Assembly (NCBI GenBank): GCA_963715785.1
Contig: OY970276.1
Coordinates: 558,001-622,000 of the forward strand
DNA: 64,000 nt
Reading direction: 5' to 3'
From: LD21 sp963715785
Lineage (GTDB): Bacteria; Bacteroidota; Bacteroidia; Bacteroidales; VadinHA17
In this document: positions 44,117 to 52,274 of the stretch, piece by piece
Layout of the letters: the number at the start of each line of letters is the position of its first letter
Position numbering within the stretch: position 1 is the first letter of the stretch
Made by a program: the position numbers and the translations under genes
Notes under the pieces: model-generated
Seen by the model: the letters and a program-made list of their open reading frames with translations, nothing else
The model's database searches: none
Told to the model about the DNA's origin: nothing

Positions 44117-44680
44117 ATGGATACCGATTATCGAATACCGGAACCTTTCTTATTCAATCCGCTGAAACATCATCTGGGATTCATAAAGGAATTCATAAAC
44201 GCCAATGTGGATAATCCCTGCTATGATGCTGAGTCTCTTTCAAAAGAACTCAGGCACATCGGAACATCCGTTATGGATATTTACAGAGGTTCTTTATCAT
44301 TATCTGATATCTGTTTCAATACCGGGCAATTCTTACGGCAAAAGAATATTTCGGACAGGAAGGCTTACTCGGGCTGGACAGGTGTCAAAACTGATTGCTT
44401 CAGGATAATAACTTTGCCTGACTGCTCACAATGGACATTAAAATATCATGATAATCAGGAAAGATTTGTCCATATTTTTCCGGCAAGAAACAGCCCGCAT
44501 ACCTTCAGAGTAAAGTCTAATACGTTAAAATCAGCTTTGATTTATATAATCATAATCGGTAAATATCTCGTTACTGGAGATGATCTAAATAAGGTAAGAC
44601 CATTTTTAGGGCTCTCTCCAGTAAAAAATGCAATTGATACAGAAGCAATCCTTGAGATGATAGATATTCTCAGGGACTAA
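44117..44680 (+). CDS. conserved protein of unknown function, cytosolic
   Basis: The protein has 187 aa with no signal peptide or membrane segment. It is rich in Tyr, Asp and aromatic residues (WTGVKTDCFRIITLPDCSQWTLKYHDNQERFVHIFPARNSP split in two segments). No family was recognised. Upstream is TATCTTTG (44099-44106), a perfect -7 box, with AGGAAACC immediately before the ATG, so the mRNA would be almost leaderless. It is a lone plus-strand gene within the minus-strand sugar locus. Confidence 0.55.
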   Translation: MDTDYRIPEPFLFNPLKHHLGFIKEFINANVDNPCYDAESLSKELRHIGTSVMDIYRGSLSLSDICFNTGQFLRQKNISDRKAYSGWTGVKTDCFRIITLPDCSQWTLKYHDNQERFVHIFPARNSPHTFRVKSNTLKSALIYIIIIGKYLVTGDDLNKVRPFLGLSPVKNAIDTEAILEMIDILRD

Positions 44681-44723
44681 ACCTCCCGGCAGACGCCTGA
44701 ATCCGAAGGGCAGTCGATCAGGA

Positions 44724-45668
44724 TTATAAAATTTTCTTGAGGTTGTTATAGCTCAGAATAACATCATCCATTCCTTTTGCTGAATCCTCTTCATAGAAGT
44801 AATATTTCATACCTGCGAGGTCAGCGTTCGCAAAGGTTTTTTTGAAGTCGATATCGCCCGTCCCGACAGGCACAATTTTTTTAGTGGCCAGATTAAAATC
44901 CTTGATATGCCAGAGAGGAAATCTTCCCGGATGCCCCTTAAATAACTCCACCGGATCTTTTTTGGCCGTTGCCACCCAGCCCAGGTCGAGTTCCATTTTT
45001 ACCAGGTTTTTGTCTGTTTGTGAAAGTATAACATCATAGGCTGTTGTACCATCGATCACATCCCATTCGGTTGCATGATTATGGTATGCAAACTGAAGCC
45101 CGGCCTTTTTACAGGCTTCTCCTGCCTTGCTGAAAACATCTACTGCTGATTTTATCTGATCCATTGTCTTTATGGCAGTGCCGGCACAGACAAGGTATTT
45201 CAGACCTCCTTCTGCAGCATCATCAACGAGTTGCGGGGTATTATCTGTGAGATTCATCAGATCAGGAGAGATCATTTTCTTTATCTGTTCCAGTTGTTTT
45301 TGTTGTTCAGGAGTGGGGTTTGGCGTTGACGGCATCATTTTACTGAATGGCAGACCCATTACATGGCAGCTTATGAATTTCATTCCATACCCTTCAATAA
45401 TAGCCTTAAGCTCGGCTGGTTTAAACCCATAGAACGAACCGTTAGAATAGGAAGCAATTTCAATGTTTTTAAATCCTATCTCAGCCAGTTTTTTTAATGT
45501 TCCCCTTGGATCGGAATTCATTAAAGAATTAAGGGTAAATGTCTGAATTCCAATTGCAGGCAATGATCTCTCACTAATGATAGATGCACTTTTCATTACA
45601 CCGGGCAAAATGAAGCTGCCAATGGCAAACGCTCCTGATTTTTTTAAAAAACTTCTTCTGTCTGTCAT
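44724..45668 (-). CDS. sugar phosphate isomerase/epimerase-type TIM barrel (Tat-exported), second copy
   Basis: The protein has 314 aa with a Tat-type leader DRRSFLKKSGAFAIGSF. Its AP-endonuclease-like barrel carries IGIQTFTLNSLM, GFKNIEIASYSNG, FAYHNHATEW, KMELDLGWVA, HIKDFN and VGTGDIDFKKTF. It is distinct from the copy at 40673 (different motifs around each metal ligand). It is probably periplasmic. It is separated from the divergent NodB-like gene by a 137-bp region containing a perfect inverted repeat. Confidence 0.8.
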   Translation of the reverse strand: MTDRRSFLKKSGAFAIGSFILPGVMKSASIISERSLPAIGIQTFTLNSLMNSDPRGTLKKLAEIGFKNIEIASYSNGSFYGFKPAELKAIIEGYGMKFISCHVMGLPFSKMMPSTPNPTPEQQKQLEQIKKMISPDLMNLTDNTPQLVDDAAEGGLKYLVCAGTAIKTMDQIKSAVDVFSKAGEACKKAGLQFAYHNHATEWDVIDGTTAYDVILSQTDKNLVKMELDLGWVATAKKDPVELFKGHPGRFPLWHIKDFNLATKKIVPVGTGDIDFKKTFANADLAGMKYYFYEEDSAKGMDDVILSYNNLKKIL

Positions 45669-45720
45669 ATCTCTTAATTTTATAAAACTCAGTCAAATGT
45701 CTTCAGAACAATAAAAATAT

Positions 45721-45748
45721 TACTCTCTGAATAACACATCAGAGAGTA
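45721..45748. promoter_or_regulatory. perfect 10-bp inverted repeat in a divergent promoter region
   Basis: TACTCTCTGA (45721-45730) and TCAGAGAGTA (45739-45748) are separated by 8 nt between the starts of the divergent genes at 45668 and 45806. It could be an operator or a leader hairpin of the minus-strand gene. Confidence 0.5.
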
Positions 45749-45805
45749 TGATGTTGAATTTAAATTTAAATTTACGAATCTTAAAGAACAGATTAAATCA
45801 AAAAT

Positions 45806-46891
45806 ATGATAAAGATGAACCGAAGGACACTTTTGAAATATGCAGGAACCGGCATGGCAGCAAGCATGCTTTCCGGATCGTTCGGAAAGGCTGTTGCTTC
45901 ATCACTTCCGGGAGATGAAAATCCATCAATTGGCAAGGGCTTCACCGGTAAAATACCCTTTTCTTTAATCATCGATGACGGAGCCCCGGTGGATCCGCTA
46001 TTCTATGAGCTGCCAGGTTATGAAACACCATTCCTGGTCCCGGCAGCATTCACACGGAAAGTTGCTGATACGTTTGACAGGTTCGATCTTCATGGCAAGT
46101 TCACGGTTATACCGATGCCAAGTTGTCTTGGCCGTATCGATCAGTCACTCAAGCGGGTACCACAGGCTCACCTGCAGGAATTCATAAGACTGATACGTGA
46201 ACGTGTTGCTCCCCGGTTTGATATTACTCCTGAATTCCTTACACATCTGAGTTCATATGATCTTAAGACCGGTAATTTTAAACGTCATTTGTATGAGGAT
46301 AACTGGATCACCCAGGCGCCGAAGGAAGAGGTTGTAGAATATTTTACGCTGGCTTTCCAGATCCTCAGGAATGTAGGTATCGAATCGACAGGGATCACCT
46401 CACCATGGGTATCAGGCATTGATGTTGAGGATAAATATGCCCAGTCACTGGCAGACGCCCAATGGAACTTATTTAAGCGTAAGCTGACGTGGTATTTTCT
46501 TTATGCAGCATCCGATACCGAAAAGCCTTACCAGTTGAATGTGAAGTACAAAAACCCTGAAAGAGGTCAGGTTGTTGTGAGCGTACCCGCAAACGCCGGA
46601 GATATATTCTGGTCGATGGATGTTCCCGACATAAAGGACAGGCCAAAATTCATTAAAGATGGTATCGATCGCCTCGTTTCTCCTGATGGCAAAACGGGCA
46701 GGATCCGCCAGCTGATTGATACAGGCTTTCCTGTTGTGATCGTTACTCACTGGCAATCGCTATATACTCAGGGCACGGAGCTGGGCCTTGAAGGATTGGT
46801 AACGTTGGCGGAACGTATACAAAAGACATTCGGATCAGGCATTGAATGGGTCCCCTGCTCAGAGATGGCCCGAAGGTACGCTGAGGCTTAG
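45806..46891 (+). CDS. Tat-exported, NodB-like polysaccharide-deacetylase-fold protein
   Basis: The protein has 361 aa. The leader is NRRTLLKYAGTGMAASM. The mature part begins with IPFSLIIDDGAPVDPLF, where the Asp pair fits the NodB DDG metal motif, followed by HGKFTVIPMPSC and later VVIVTHWQSLY. This resembles polysaccharide-deacetylase-like proteins, but the second and third metal ligands are not obvious, so activity is uncertain. It is transcribed alone, with a terminator after it. Confidence 0.55.
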   Translation: MIKMNRRTLLKYAGTGMAASMLSGSFGKAVASSLPGDENPSIGKGFTGKIPFSLIIDDGAPVDPLFYELPGYETPFLVPAAFTRKVADTFDRFDLHGKFTVIPMPSCLGRIDQSLKRVPQAHLQEFIRLIRERVAPRFDITPEFLTHLSSYDLKTGNFKRHLYEDNWITQAPKEEVVEYFTLAFQILRNVGIESTGITSPWVSGIDVEDKYAQSLADAQWNLFKRKLTWYFLYAASDTEKPYQLNVKYKNPERGQVVVSVPANAGDIFWSMDVPDIKDRPKFIKDGIDRLVSPDGKTGRIRQLIDTGFPVVIVTHWQSLYTQGTELGLEGLVTLAERIQKTFGSGIEWVPCSEMARRYAEA

Positions 46892-46904
46892 TCATAAAAC
46901 ATCG

Positions 46905-46931
46905 AAGGGACTGCCAGGCACAGTCCCTTTA
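46905..46931 (+). terminator. rho-independent terminator after the NodB-like gene
   Basis: The stem AAGGGACTG / CAGTCCCTT (46905-46913 and 46921-46929) has a 7-nt loop followed by TTATATTTTATT. Confidence 0.8.
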
Positions 46932-47042
46932 TATTTTATTATATTGCTGTCAGTCTTTCTTTTATTTCAGTTGGATCTGCTCTTCCCATGCTATAATGAA
47001 AGTCAAGAGAACTTAGCCGTACAACACATCTTTCATTGTTAT

Positions 47043-47175
47043 GGCTCTGAAAGAGCCAAATATGAATAACCCCCGGCGCCAGCCGGGGGCATGTTGCCAT
47101 AATGCCTCGCAGCTCTGAAGGAGCTGAATATCAATAATTAAGACGAATACGTGACGGGTTTCTATATAAAACCCG
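47043..47175. repeat. REP-like palindromic repeat cluster in a 310-bp gene-free stretch
   Basis: Two related 28-nt units (47043-47070 starting GGCTCTGAAAGAGCC; 47111-47138 starting AGCTCTGAAGGAGCT) flank a strong hairpin CCCCCGGC-GCCA-GCCGGGGG near 47070-47090. A further hairpin CGGGTTT / AAACCCG follows at 47155-47174. This is a short, non-coding repeat typical of Bacteroidota intergenic DNA. No gene was seen in 46932-47201. Confidence 0.65.
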
Positions 47176-47201
47176 GTTGTGGAGCATTGTCTTTGACTTA
47201 C

Positions 47202-47990
47202 CTATAACAAACGAAGCAAATAAGATACAACTGCAGGAATTATTACAATTAATATTATCATCCACAATTTGTAACGTTTCCCGTTTCCCAGCTTCCCCGG
47301 GTTTCTTCCAGTCTGAATTTCAATTCCCGGAAAAAGTCTGTTTAGCAGCTGAAAAATATATAGTGAAGGAGTTGCCGCAATAATACATAAGATGATCACA
47401 ACAAAAATCAGGTCATTAGTCAGCATGTTGCCAACAATTCTTGGAAATATTACCCTGTTCCTTATGAAAAGTTCAACTATATTGAGAAGGAAAAACATGA
47501 GTATCAAATCAGTGATTGCAATAATTGGGATCCTGAATTTTTTAACGAAAGCAGGTTGATCTTTGCATGTTGACAAAAATTCCTCAATCTGTTCCATCAT
47601 TTTAACAGCCAGATCTGAATCGTGTCCTTCTAAGATTACATAACCCGATCCTGAATTCGTATCTGATTCACGAATTTTAATTACGAATCTGGTATCCGAT
47701 AAATTCTCACTATAAAACAAACTGACTTCAACAATTTTATTCTTCTCAAGTATTTCCCTTACCTGTGAGAATTCTGCAAATTTCAGCGTATGGATTGAAT
47801 GATCTGAAAAAGTGAATTCCAGATGGGAATGAGTGGTATTATTATAATTTTTACTGAAATCATCTTCAGATATGCTTTCCTCATCAGGGCTTGAAAAACT
47901 TATAAATAGCTTAATGAGCGATAGTATATCACTTGTGGTAAATATCTTATTTTCAATCACAAGTTCTCTTTTCGCGATTATTCCGTTCAT
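47202..47990 (-). CDS. membrane protein of unknown function
   Basis: The protein has 262 aa. The N-terminal about 155 residues are soluble, predicted beta-rich with acidic patches (SPDEESISEDDFSK; RFVIKIRESDT). Three C-terminal hydrophobic segments follow (IPIIAITDLILMFFLLNIVEL; LIFVVIILCIIAATPSLYIF; LWMIILIVIIPAVVSYLLRLL). No family was recognised. It is convergent toward the REP-like cluster. Confidence 0.55.
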   Translation of the reverse strand: MNGIIAKRELVIENKIFTTSDILSLIKLFISFSSPDEESISEDDFSKNYNNTTHSHLEFTFSDHSIHTLKFAEFSQVREILEKNKIVEVSLFYSENLSDTRFVIKIRESDTNSGSGYVILEGHDSDLAVKMMEQIEEFLSTCKDQPAFVKKFRIPIIAITDLILMFFLLNIVELFIRNRVIFPRIVGNMLTNDLIFVVIILCIIAATPSLYIFQLLNRLFPGIEIQTGRNPGKLGNGKRYKLWMIILIVIIPAVVSYLLRLL

Positions 47991-48393
47991 CTTTTCTTTT
48001 TTGCTCTGCTATCTATGCATTAAGTCCAAAGGTAAACAAAATTTAAGCCTCTTAAATAGAGAACCGGAGGTTAAAAGCCGGGCCAATTTATTCGAAAAGG
48101 AATAATAATAAGGGAGCGCTGCAGAATCTGAGAGAAGAAAAAACAGAAATGAAGAGTTTGCAATAATAAATAAACAGGTTAATGAGTTAATTACACAGGC
48201 TCAGGGTCAGGAACTAAAGATTATCTTTGCCGGACAAAAATTTATTACCTGATTATTTTATGAATGCATCCTCAATGATAAAGAAAGTATGGCCAGTCAC
48301 ATCCTTTTTACGTGCTTCCAATTGGGATCATACGGGTTATCATGCCGGCGCAGAAGATGAGCGGAACAGAATAAAAGTAAATCTTTTTAAGGC
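47991..48393. other. 403-bp gene-free stretch
   Basis: This is a divergent region between the membrane protein and the propeller sensor kinase. It contains no convincing gene, RNA, dyad or terminator. An ORF across 47872-48105 is antisense to the start of the membrane protein and is not credible. Promoters of both neighbours must lie here. Confidence 0.4.
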
Positions 48394-51300
48394 ATGAAAA
48401 CAAGGTTCTGTCTTTTAATTATACTAATTCAGGTTTTTACACAACTCGACGGTCAGGATTATTTCTTCAGGCAGTACGGACCAACAGACGGGCTGGGAAA
48501 TTCATTCATATATTCATTAAATCAAAGCGATGACGGCTATCTCTGGATAGGGACAGCAGAAGGTCTCTACAGGTTTAATGGATTTAAATTTCAACATTAT
48601 ACCGACAAGGATAGCCTGACTGAAAATTTCATTACCTCTATTTATAAAGATATTTCCGGCGGACTATGGATGGGCCATATGAATGGCGGAATAACATATT
48701 TCAGTGATAACCGATTTAAAAAGTTTCCTCTGGTCAGCTCTTCAATTACTTCTATCACTGAAGCCGACACAGGGACAACCTGGTTTTCAACTCAGAACGG
48801 AGGTCTTCTCGTCTCTCAGGGCAACAAGAAATTAGTCAGCATCAGGACTTCTCTGAATCATGAATTTATCTTTAATATACGTCATCTTTCTGCAAATTTT
48901 TACCTTTTAGGAACCCGGGAGAACCTTTATATCATGGAATATCTTAAGGATTCCAGCCTGATGAAAGAAAAGATAAAAATCAGTGACTACCCCTCATCAA
49001 AAGTTGTTGATATCATAAAATTTAAAGAAGGAGAATATTTTGTTTTATCGGGTGACAAAGGCATATTCAGACTTACAATTAACCTGGCAAATCTATCATA
49101 TGATCTGACAGAATGCAGTTCGGACCGGAATGGAGATCTCGACAATATCCAGGGCGGAACGATAGTAAGGAGGAATGAACTCTGGGTTAATACAATGGGC
49201 AAAGGCATATTAAAATATCAGATTAACACGCTGACAGGAAATTTACTATTCACTGGATACATAAATAAGGAGAACGGCTTAAAATCAAATGAGGTGAAGT
49301 GTCTATTTGAAGATACTGAAGGTAATATCTGGGTAGGAATGTATGGGGCAGGGCTGTTCAGACTCGTTGATGATAACATTAAATTTCTGTCATTTTCCGC
49401 AAAAATCGGTTCCCGCCATATTTATGCTTTATCAAAAGACAGCAGCAGCATATGGCTTGCCAGTGATAACCTTATTGCAATGGTTACAGCTGAACGCGGA
49501 CAAATATCTAAATCTTATCCCTTCCCACAGGCTTTGACCGGCGACCGTGTTAATTCAATTTACTGCTCCCAGTCGGGCATGATATACCTGGGCTTTGAAA
49601 AAAACGGGCTATTCGCATTCAATCCCGCAACTGAAATTTTTGGTAAGATCTATTTATCAAATGATGCACTTGAAAATTCAATAAATCACATTACCGGAAA
49701 AGAAAATATCTTATGGATAAGTACAAAGAAAGGAGCCTGCAAGTTGAATACCCTTACCGGCGCCAGGAAATGGTTCAATACAAGCAATGGCTTGCCAAAC
49801 AATGACATAAGGCAGCTTTACTTAGATTCGAGCGGCAGGGTATTGGTCGCAACAACATGCAGTTCCATATTTTATATTGGTCCCGATGACAGTGTAAATA
49901 CTCTTAGTGTCTCGGGCAATTTTGGACTGAATACTGTAATTTCTTTTGCAGAAGATAATTCAGGATCTCTTTGGGCAGCTACCTACGGAAAAGGCATATT
50001 CAGGTTCAAACCTGAAAACATCCTGAATTATACCTATTCCTCCGGATTAGTTTCTGATTACTGCTATAGTCTGATTTTCGACGGGAGCCATAAAATACTG
50101 GTTGGCCACAAGGGTGGCTTTTCGCAAATCGACACTGAAACAGGTAAGATAAGAAATTACATATCCAATGAAGGAATTAAAAATACATCTGATTTCTACC
50201 CCAACTCGGTAATTTCTGACAATCAGAACAATGTCTGGTTTGGAACATCCGAAGGCCTCATTAAGCTTCTGTCGAAGGTAACTGCAGGCGAAGGGCCGCC
50301 TCCAAAGCTGCATATTGATGCCATTTATATAAATAAGATCAGAGTAAGACACGATGATAACATCAGTCTCAAACCAGGAAATTATGAGATCAGAGTAGAC
50401 TACACCGGCATTAATTTAAGTAATCCGGAGATTGTAAATTACCAGACATTCCTTGAAGGATACAGTGCGGCATGGTCGGATCTGACAACACGCAGGAGCG
50501 TTGTCTATGAAAAAGTTGGCTATGGTAAATATGTCTTTAAACTAAGAGCATTCAATGAGGATAATATTACGACGCAGGAACCAGTGACTTTTAAAGTCAG
50601 GATAAGAAAACCGGTTTACCTTTCAATATGGTTCTATCTGGGCATAATTGCTTTAACAGGTTTCTCCCTGTATAAATACATTGGAATAAGGGAGAAGAAC
50701 ATGAAGACCTTACAGGAACGGCTTTTAAAAAATATTGATGAAAAGACAAAAGAGATAATAGTAAAAGAGGAAATCATCAAGGAGAGAAAAAAAATTGAAA
50801 AGGAATTAATTGCAGCCCGCGACAGAGCTGAGTTGTCGGATAAGCTTAAAAGTTCATTCCTAACAAATATGTCGCATGAGATCAGGACTCCCATGAATGC
50901 AATTGTGGGATTATCTGAGTTACTCAGGGACAGCGCTTATTCTGAGGATGAGAAAGCCGATTTTGTGAACATTATTGTATCAAACTCCCACAGCCTTCTG
51001 GGACTAATTGATGATATACTTGATATCTCAAAAATTGAATCCGGACAGTTGAATATCAACATCAGGAATTGCGATGTCTGTAAGGCTTTAAATGAACTGT
51101 TTCAAAGATTTACTGAAGAAATAAGGTCGAGAGATAAATCTCAGGTTGATTTTCAGCTTTCAATAGACAATAAGGTTAAGGATCTGACCTTTGAAACCGA
51201 TATTTACCGTCTTAAACAGGCTCTTGGCAAGCTGCTTGATAATGCGGTTAAGTTTACTGATTCAGGGCATATTACCCTGGGATGCAAACTTGTGGACCAT

Positions 51301-51588
51301 AGAATATTATTTTATGTTGAAGATACGGGCATAGGTTTGTCTGAAGACAAAAAAGAGATAATATTCGAATTATTCAGGAAAGTGGAAAATAATAAATTGC
51401 GGCTCTACAGGGGAACAGGGCTGGGACTGTCGCTTTCTCAAAATCTTATAAAAATTCTGGGCGGCGAGATAAAAGTTGATTCGGAACTAAATAAAGGATC
51501 AAGGTTCTATTTCACTCTTCCTCTTAAAAAGAGATCTGTCTCGGTTGTATCACAATCAGATAATGATCAGGAAGCGGTTCATAAGTGA
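48394..51588 (+). CDS. propeller-sensor histidine kinase without receiver or HTH
   Basis: The protein has 1064 aa. After a signal peptide come repeated two-component propeller blades (GYLWIGTAEGLYRFNGFKF; GGLWMGHMNGG; NIWVGMYGAGLFRL; SLWAATYGKGIFRF), a Y_Y_Y domain (about 640-740), a membrane segment (ISLSIWFYLGIIALTGFSLY-type, about 750), a coiled coil, the HisKA box SHEIRTPMNAIVGL and the HATPase boxes (DNAVKFT; VEDTGIGLSED; GTGLGLSLSQN). It resembles hybrid two-component systems of Bacteroidota glycan loci but stops after the kinase. No partner regulator is adjacent. Confidence 0.9.
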   Translation: MKTRFCLLIILIQVFTQLDGQDYFFRQYGPTDGLGNSFIYSLNQSDDGYLWIGTAEGLYRFNGFKFQHYTDKDSLTENFITSIYKDISGGLWMGHMNGGITYFSDNRFKKFPLVSSSITSITEADTGTTWFSTQNGGLLVSQGNKKLVSIRTSLNHEFIFNIRHLSANFYLLGTRENLYIMEYLKDSSLMKEKIKISDYPSSKVVDIIKFKEGEYFVLSGDKGIFRLTINLANLSYDLTECSSDRNGDLDNIQGGTIVRRNELWVNTMGKGILKYQINTLTGNLLFTGYINKENGLKSNEVKCLFEDTEGNIWVGMYGAGLFRLVDDNIKFLSFSAKIGSRHIYALSKDSSSIWLASDNLIAMVTAERGQISKSYPFPQALTGDRVNSIYCSQSGMIYLGFEKNGLFAFNPATEIFGKIYLSNDALENSINHITGKENILWISTKKGACKLNTLTGARKWFNTSNGLPNNDIRQLYLDSSGRVLVATTCSSIFYIGPDDSVNTLSVSGNFGLNTVISFAEDNSGSLWAATYGKGIFRFKPENILNYTYSSGLVSDYCYSLIFDGSHKILVGHKGGFSQIDTETGKIRNYISNEGIKNTSDFYPNSVISDNQNNVWFGTSEGLIKLLSKVTAGEGPPPKLHIDAIYINKIRVRHDDNISLKPGNYEIRVDYTGINLSNPEIVNYQTFLEGYSAAWSDLTTRRSVVYEKVGYGKYVFKLRAFNEDNITTQEPVTFKVRIRKPVYLSIWFYLGIIALTGFSLYKYIGIREKNMKTLQERLLKNIDEKTKEIIVKEEIIKERKKIEKELIAARDRAELSDKLKSSFLTNMSHEIRTPMNAIVGLSELLRDSAYSEDEKADFVNIIVSNSHSLLGLIDDILDISKIESGQLNINIRNCDVCKALNELFQRFTEEIRSRDKSQVDFQLSIDNKVKDLTFETDIYRLKQALGKLLDNAVKFTDSGHITLGCKLVDHRILFYVEDTGIGLSEDKKEIIFELFRKVENNKLRLYRGTGLGLSLSQNLIKILGGEIKVDSELNKGSRFYFTLPLKKRSVSVVSQSDNDQEAVHK

Positions 51589-51740
51589 GGACATTCCCTT
51601 ATGCTCTTACAGGCCATGCAAACACTCTGCTCAGGAGCTCGTCGCTGTGTCCTTGGTTGCGAACGCTCCAACCCTTCGTTCTCGTCGCCTCTTTCTCACG
51701 AGTTACTTTTAACTTTATACTTTATAGTTATTATAAGTGA

Positions 51741-51765
51741 AAAGGCGCCAAAAAGCGCCTTTTTT
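51741..51765. terminator. bidirectional rho-independent terminator
   Basis: The stem AAAGGCGC / GCGCCTTT has a 6-nt loop, with T runs on the plus side and, on the minus strand, TTTT after the tRNA. It sits directly downstream of the tRNA-Arg gene. Confidence 0.75.
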
Positions 51766-51766
51766 G

Positions 51767-51839
51767 TGATCCCGGGGCGACTCGAACGCCCAACCAACAG
51801 AACCGGAATCTGCCATTCTATCCATTGAACTACGGGACC
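51767..51839 (-). tRNA. tRNA-Arg (anticodon CCG)
   Basis: This 73-nt gene has a full cloverleaf. The acceptor is GGTCCCG/CGGGATC, the D arm GTTC-AATGGATA-GAAT, the anticodon stem GCAGA/TCTGT with loop TTCCGGT (U33, CCG), a 5-nt variable loop, the T arm GGGCG-TTCGAGT-CGCCC and discriminator A. CCA is not encoded. A terminator follows. Confidence 0.92.
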
Positions 51840-51862
51840 AATATTTTCAAAACCCGTACAAT

Positions 51863-51920
51863 GGAATCTGCCATTCCCCCGCTTTAAGGCGGGGCAGGTT
51901 ATCCATTGAACTACGGGACC
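51863..51920 (-). pseudogene. partial tRNA-Arg copy interrupted by a 23-bp palindromic insertion
   Basis: The 5' acceptor strand, D loop and anticodon-arm start of the adjacent tRNA-Arg are repeated base for base (51901-51920 and 51863-51876). They are split at the D-arm by 23 bp (51877-51899) containing CCCCGC-TTTAAG-GCGGGG. The copy stops after the first anticodon bases and lacks the T arm and 3' acceptor strand. It cannot fold as a tRNA. Confidence 0.8.
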
Positions 51921-52033
51921 GGATCAATACCGCAAAAGTATAACCAAATGCCGGGTTTTACAACTTATTGGGTAAAGTTGTTACTCCTTTTGTAATTCTT
52001 AAACTTTCCGTATAGGTGTCTGAAGTGTCCTTT

Positions 52034-52138
52034 TTAACCGCAAAGTACGCTAAGCAGGCGCAAAGTACGCAAAGTCAAAATATTAAAATTCAGTTCTTTG
52101 CGATCTTTGCGTGCTAAATTTGCGACCTCTGCGGTTAA
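52034..52138. repeat. 105-bp imperfect palindromic repeat, TTAACCGC ends
   Basis: The arms begin TTAACCGCAAAGTACGC (left) and TTAACCGCAGAGGTCGC (right, minus strand). Inner CGCAAAG and CTTTGCG motifs recur and the interior is AT-rich. A related copy lies at 63127. No gene is present in 51921-52274. This is a MITE-like or REP-like element. Confidence 0.7.
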
Positions 52139-52274
52139 TGGATTTCCTCTTCTTCAACACCGCCGAAGGAGAAGGGTTCATTACACAAGACATTTGCCGG
52201 CAATGATTTCTCCCAAAGTTTTTCTATTTTTGCCATCTTAAAAACCTCATTATAAATTATAAGTAAAGACCAAG

